Assembly: GCF_900101595.1 (NCBI RefSeq) | Contig: NZ_FMYY01000014.1 | Coordinates: forward strand, 1-40,091 | Length of the DNA stretch: 40,091 nucleotides | Direction: 5' to 3' | Source: Paenibacillus sp. cl123 | GTDB lineage: Bacteria; Bacillota; Bacilli; Paenibacillales; NBRC-103111 | In this document: piece after piece, positions 38,805-40,091 of the stretch | Layout: the number at the start of each line of letters is the position of its first letter | Numbering within the stretch: position 1 is the stretch's first letter | Notes under the pieces: model-generated | Database searches by the model: none | Seen by the model: only the letters and a program-made list of their open reading frames with translations | Told to the model about the DNA's origin: nothing | Made by a program: the position numbers and the translations under genes

Positions 38805-40091
38805 TTAATGAAGAGTTTTCCAAAGCCGCAATAATACGACAGCTGCCTCCGCTCTTGTTGTCCGTCCATCCGGCACAAACTGGTTGCCATCCCGGCCTTC
38901 CACCATCCCGTGTTTGCGAGTTGCTTCCACGTATCCTTTGGCCCAGGCCGGAATACTTGCGTTATCAGCAAATGAAGTGTCCTTCAATCCCGCAGTCTCC
39001 CATTTCATTGACTTGGCGAGCATCGCAGCCATCTCAGCCCGGCTTACCGTTTGCTGTGGACGTAAGGTACCGTCGAGAAAACCGTCAAGAACACCTTTGG
39101 CTACCGCCGTCCGGATCGCTTGCCGCGCCCACTCCGGGATGCTTTCCTTGTCAAGGAAAGGCATAGGGACCGCTTCGTTGCTTATCGGGATTCGTTGGGT
39201 ACGCAGCAGCATGACGGCGAACTCCGTCCGCGTTACGCGGACGTCCGGCATAAAAGTTTGGGCATCCACGCCTTCTACGATTCCAAGCGCCGCGGCTTCA
39301 CAAATCTCCGGTTCGGCCCAGTGGTTCCGGATATCCGTAAAGGTGCATCCGCCGTTCGAAGGCGGGGTCAATTTAACCGTATGGCGCGTAATGGTTATCG
39401 TATAGGTCTTGACGCTCCCGTCCTCTGCCCGGACTTTAAGAACGATCTCATTGATTCCCATCGCCAATGGAATGATTTTCGTGTCCTCTACCGGTTGATC
39501 CCGCCATGTCACAATCGCCCCGGGATCGGCCAACGTGACCCGAAGCCGTACCTGTCCGGCGTCTGTCTCAGCTGTGTAGTGAGTAATTTCGGGCGCAAAG
39601 ACAGGAGTTAATCCAAGTGTTTTTCCTTCGAGATCAAGCATGAGAAGGGCTATATCCGCATTGCTTGATCGTTCCGCACTAGATGATCCGGAGCTGCCTG
39701 AGGAAGCCTCCTGAGGTATGACATTCACCGTTCGGGTGACATCTGCCGCCGCGTTGCCCGAGCTGTCCCTCACCCTATAGACAAGGGTGTAAGTACCTGT
39801 TTGATTCGCATACACCGCTCCGCTTACCGTGATCTGCGAGGTCAAGTCGCCATCGATCGCATCGTGGGCCGTCGCGCCGGGATCGGTAAATGCGCTTCCG
39901 GCTTCTATCTCCATCGGGTTTGGTCCGTTCAGCGTTATCAGCGGAGCACCCAAATCGACCACCTGTACGGTGCGCGTTTTTGTCGCCACATGACCGGCGG
40001 CATCGGCTACTTGGTACGTGAGCGTATAGGTGCCGGCTTGGCCTGTATACACCGCTCCGCTTACCGTGATCTGCGAGGTCAAGTCGCCATC
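38805..40091 (-). CDS. Surface protein with Ig-like repeats, cadherin-like sandwich and three SLH domains (C-terminal part)
   Basis: The visible 428 residues are the C-terminal end of a larger protein whose start lies beyond the window. In order: the end of one Ig-like module and one complete module of about 79 residues (DUF5011/HYR type, GDLTSQITVSGAVY...GTYTL.Y), a Ser/Gly linker, a cadherin-like beta sandwich (LTPVFAPEITHYTAETD...VKTYTITITR), and three S-layer homology domains (FTDIRNHWAEPEICEAAALG, IPEWARQAIRTAVAKGVLDG, IPAWAKGYVEATRKHGMVEG). SLH domains hold the protein to pyruvylated cell-wall polymer. The N-terminal part, probably the functional one (enzyme or adhesin), cannot be seen. 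Confidence 0.92.
   Translation of the reverse strand, partial: DGDLTSQITVSGAVYTGQAGTYTLTYQVADAAGHVATKTRTVQVVDLGAPLITLNGPNPMEIEAGSAFTDPGATAHDAIDGDLTSQITVSGAVYANQTGTYTLVYRVRDSSGNAAADVTRTVNVIPQEASSGSSGSSSAERSSNADIALLMLDLEGKTLGLTPVFAPEITHYTAETDAGQVRLRVTLADPGAIVTWRDQPVEDTKIIPLAMGINEIVLKVRAEDGSVKTYTITITRHTVKLTPPSNGGCTFTDIRNHWAEPEICEAAALGIVEGVDAQTFMPDVRVTRTEFAVMLLRTQRIPISNEAVPMPFLDKESIPEWARQAIRTAVAKGVLDGFLDGTLRPQQTVSRAEMAAMLAKSMKWETAGLKDTSFADNASIPAWAKGYVEATRKHGMVEGRDGNQFVPDGRTTRAEAAVVLLRLWKTLH
39811..39854. repeat. 44-bp exact repeat, copy 1
   Basis: A 44-bp segment coding for DGDLTSQITVSGAV is identical to 40048-40091. The distance of 237 bp equals one 79-residue Ig-like module. Confidence 0.9.
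40048..40091. repeat. 44-bp exact repeat, copy 2 (at the window edge)
   Basis: Second copy of the Ig-module repeat, reaching the last base of the window; the identity may continue outside. Confidence 0.9.

Overview
The window looks like chromosomal DNA of a Gram-positive, endospore-type Firmicute, most likely Paenibacillus or a close relative (inferred). The grounds are strong AGGAGG-type ribosome binding sites, frequent GTG/TTG starts, lipobox lipoproteins, an SLH-domain surface protein, GlpP antitermination, a CcpA-type cre site, and moderately high GC with a few AT-rich islands. No rRNA, tRNA or CRISPR array was seen.

Layout. 1-1.0 kb: the 5' end of an IS91-family transposase running off the window, then decayed DNA. 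1.0-11.4 kb: a minus-strand glycerol-phosphate region. It holds glpD, two cytoplasmic glycerophosphodiesterases, a lipoprotein, a Ugp-like ABC importer (two permeases and a binding protein), mgtC, glpP and a NagD-like phosphatase. Three leaders here (upstream of glpD, of the binding-protein gene and of the phosphatase-glpP operon) carry terminator hairpins with a similar sequence layout, as expected for GlpP-controlled antitermination. The importer promoter also has a cre site. The inferred pathway is import of glycerophosphodiesters or G3P, hydrolysis by GlpQ-type enzymes, and oxidation by GlpD.

11.4-21.6 kb: a TPP enzyme with a carboxymuconolactone decarboxylase-like protein, a GAF/PAS/GGDEF/EAL c-di-GMP protein, an ANT(4')-like nucleotidyltransferase with its own promoter and an 8-codon leader ORF, a lipoprotein, SelO, malate:quinone oxidoreductase and an apparently autoregulated PadR. 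22-25.6 kb: a two-component system (multi-TM/GAF/HisKA_3 kinase plus NarL-type regulator) and a divergent membrane protein.

25.9-28.1 kb: an AT-rich island with a Fic protein, a 32-residue zinc-ribbon gene immediately upstream of it, a terminator with a gene-end remnant, and a small membrane protein. 28.1-30.3 kb: an ECF sigma factor with an overlapping DUF4179-type anti-sigma gene. 30.4-31.3 kb: remains of an iron-siderophore ABC transporter with internal deletions. 31.5-35.2 kb: brnQ, an AAC(3)-family acetyltransferase and an alditol oxidase. 35.4-37.8 kb: an internally deleted ABC permease, then a CarH-like MerR/B12 regulator divergent from a soluble PAS chemoreceptor, with repeated TATACA elements between them. 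37.9-40.1 kb: a variant uracil-DNA glycosylase and the C-terminal part of an SLH surface protein with repeated Ig-like modules.
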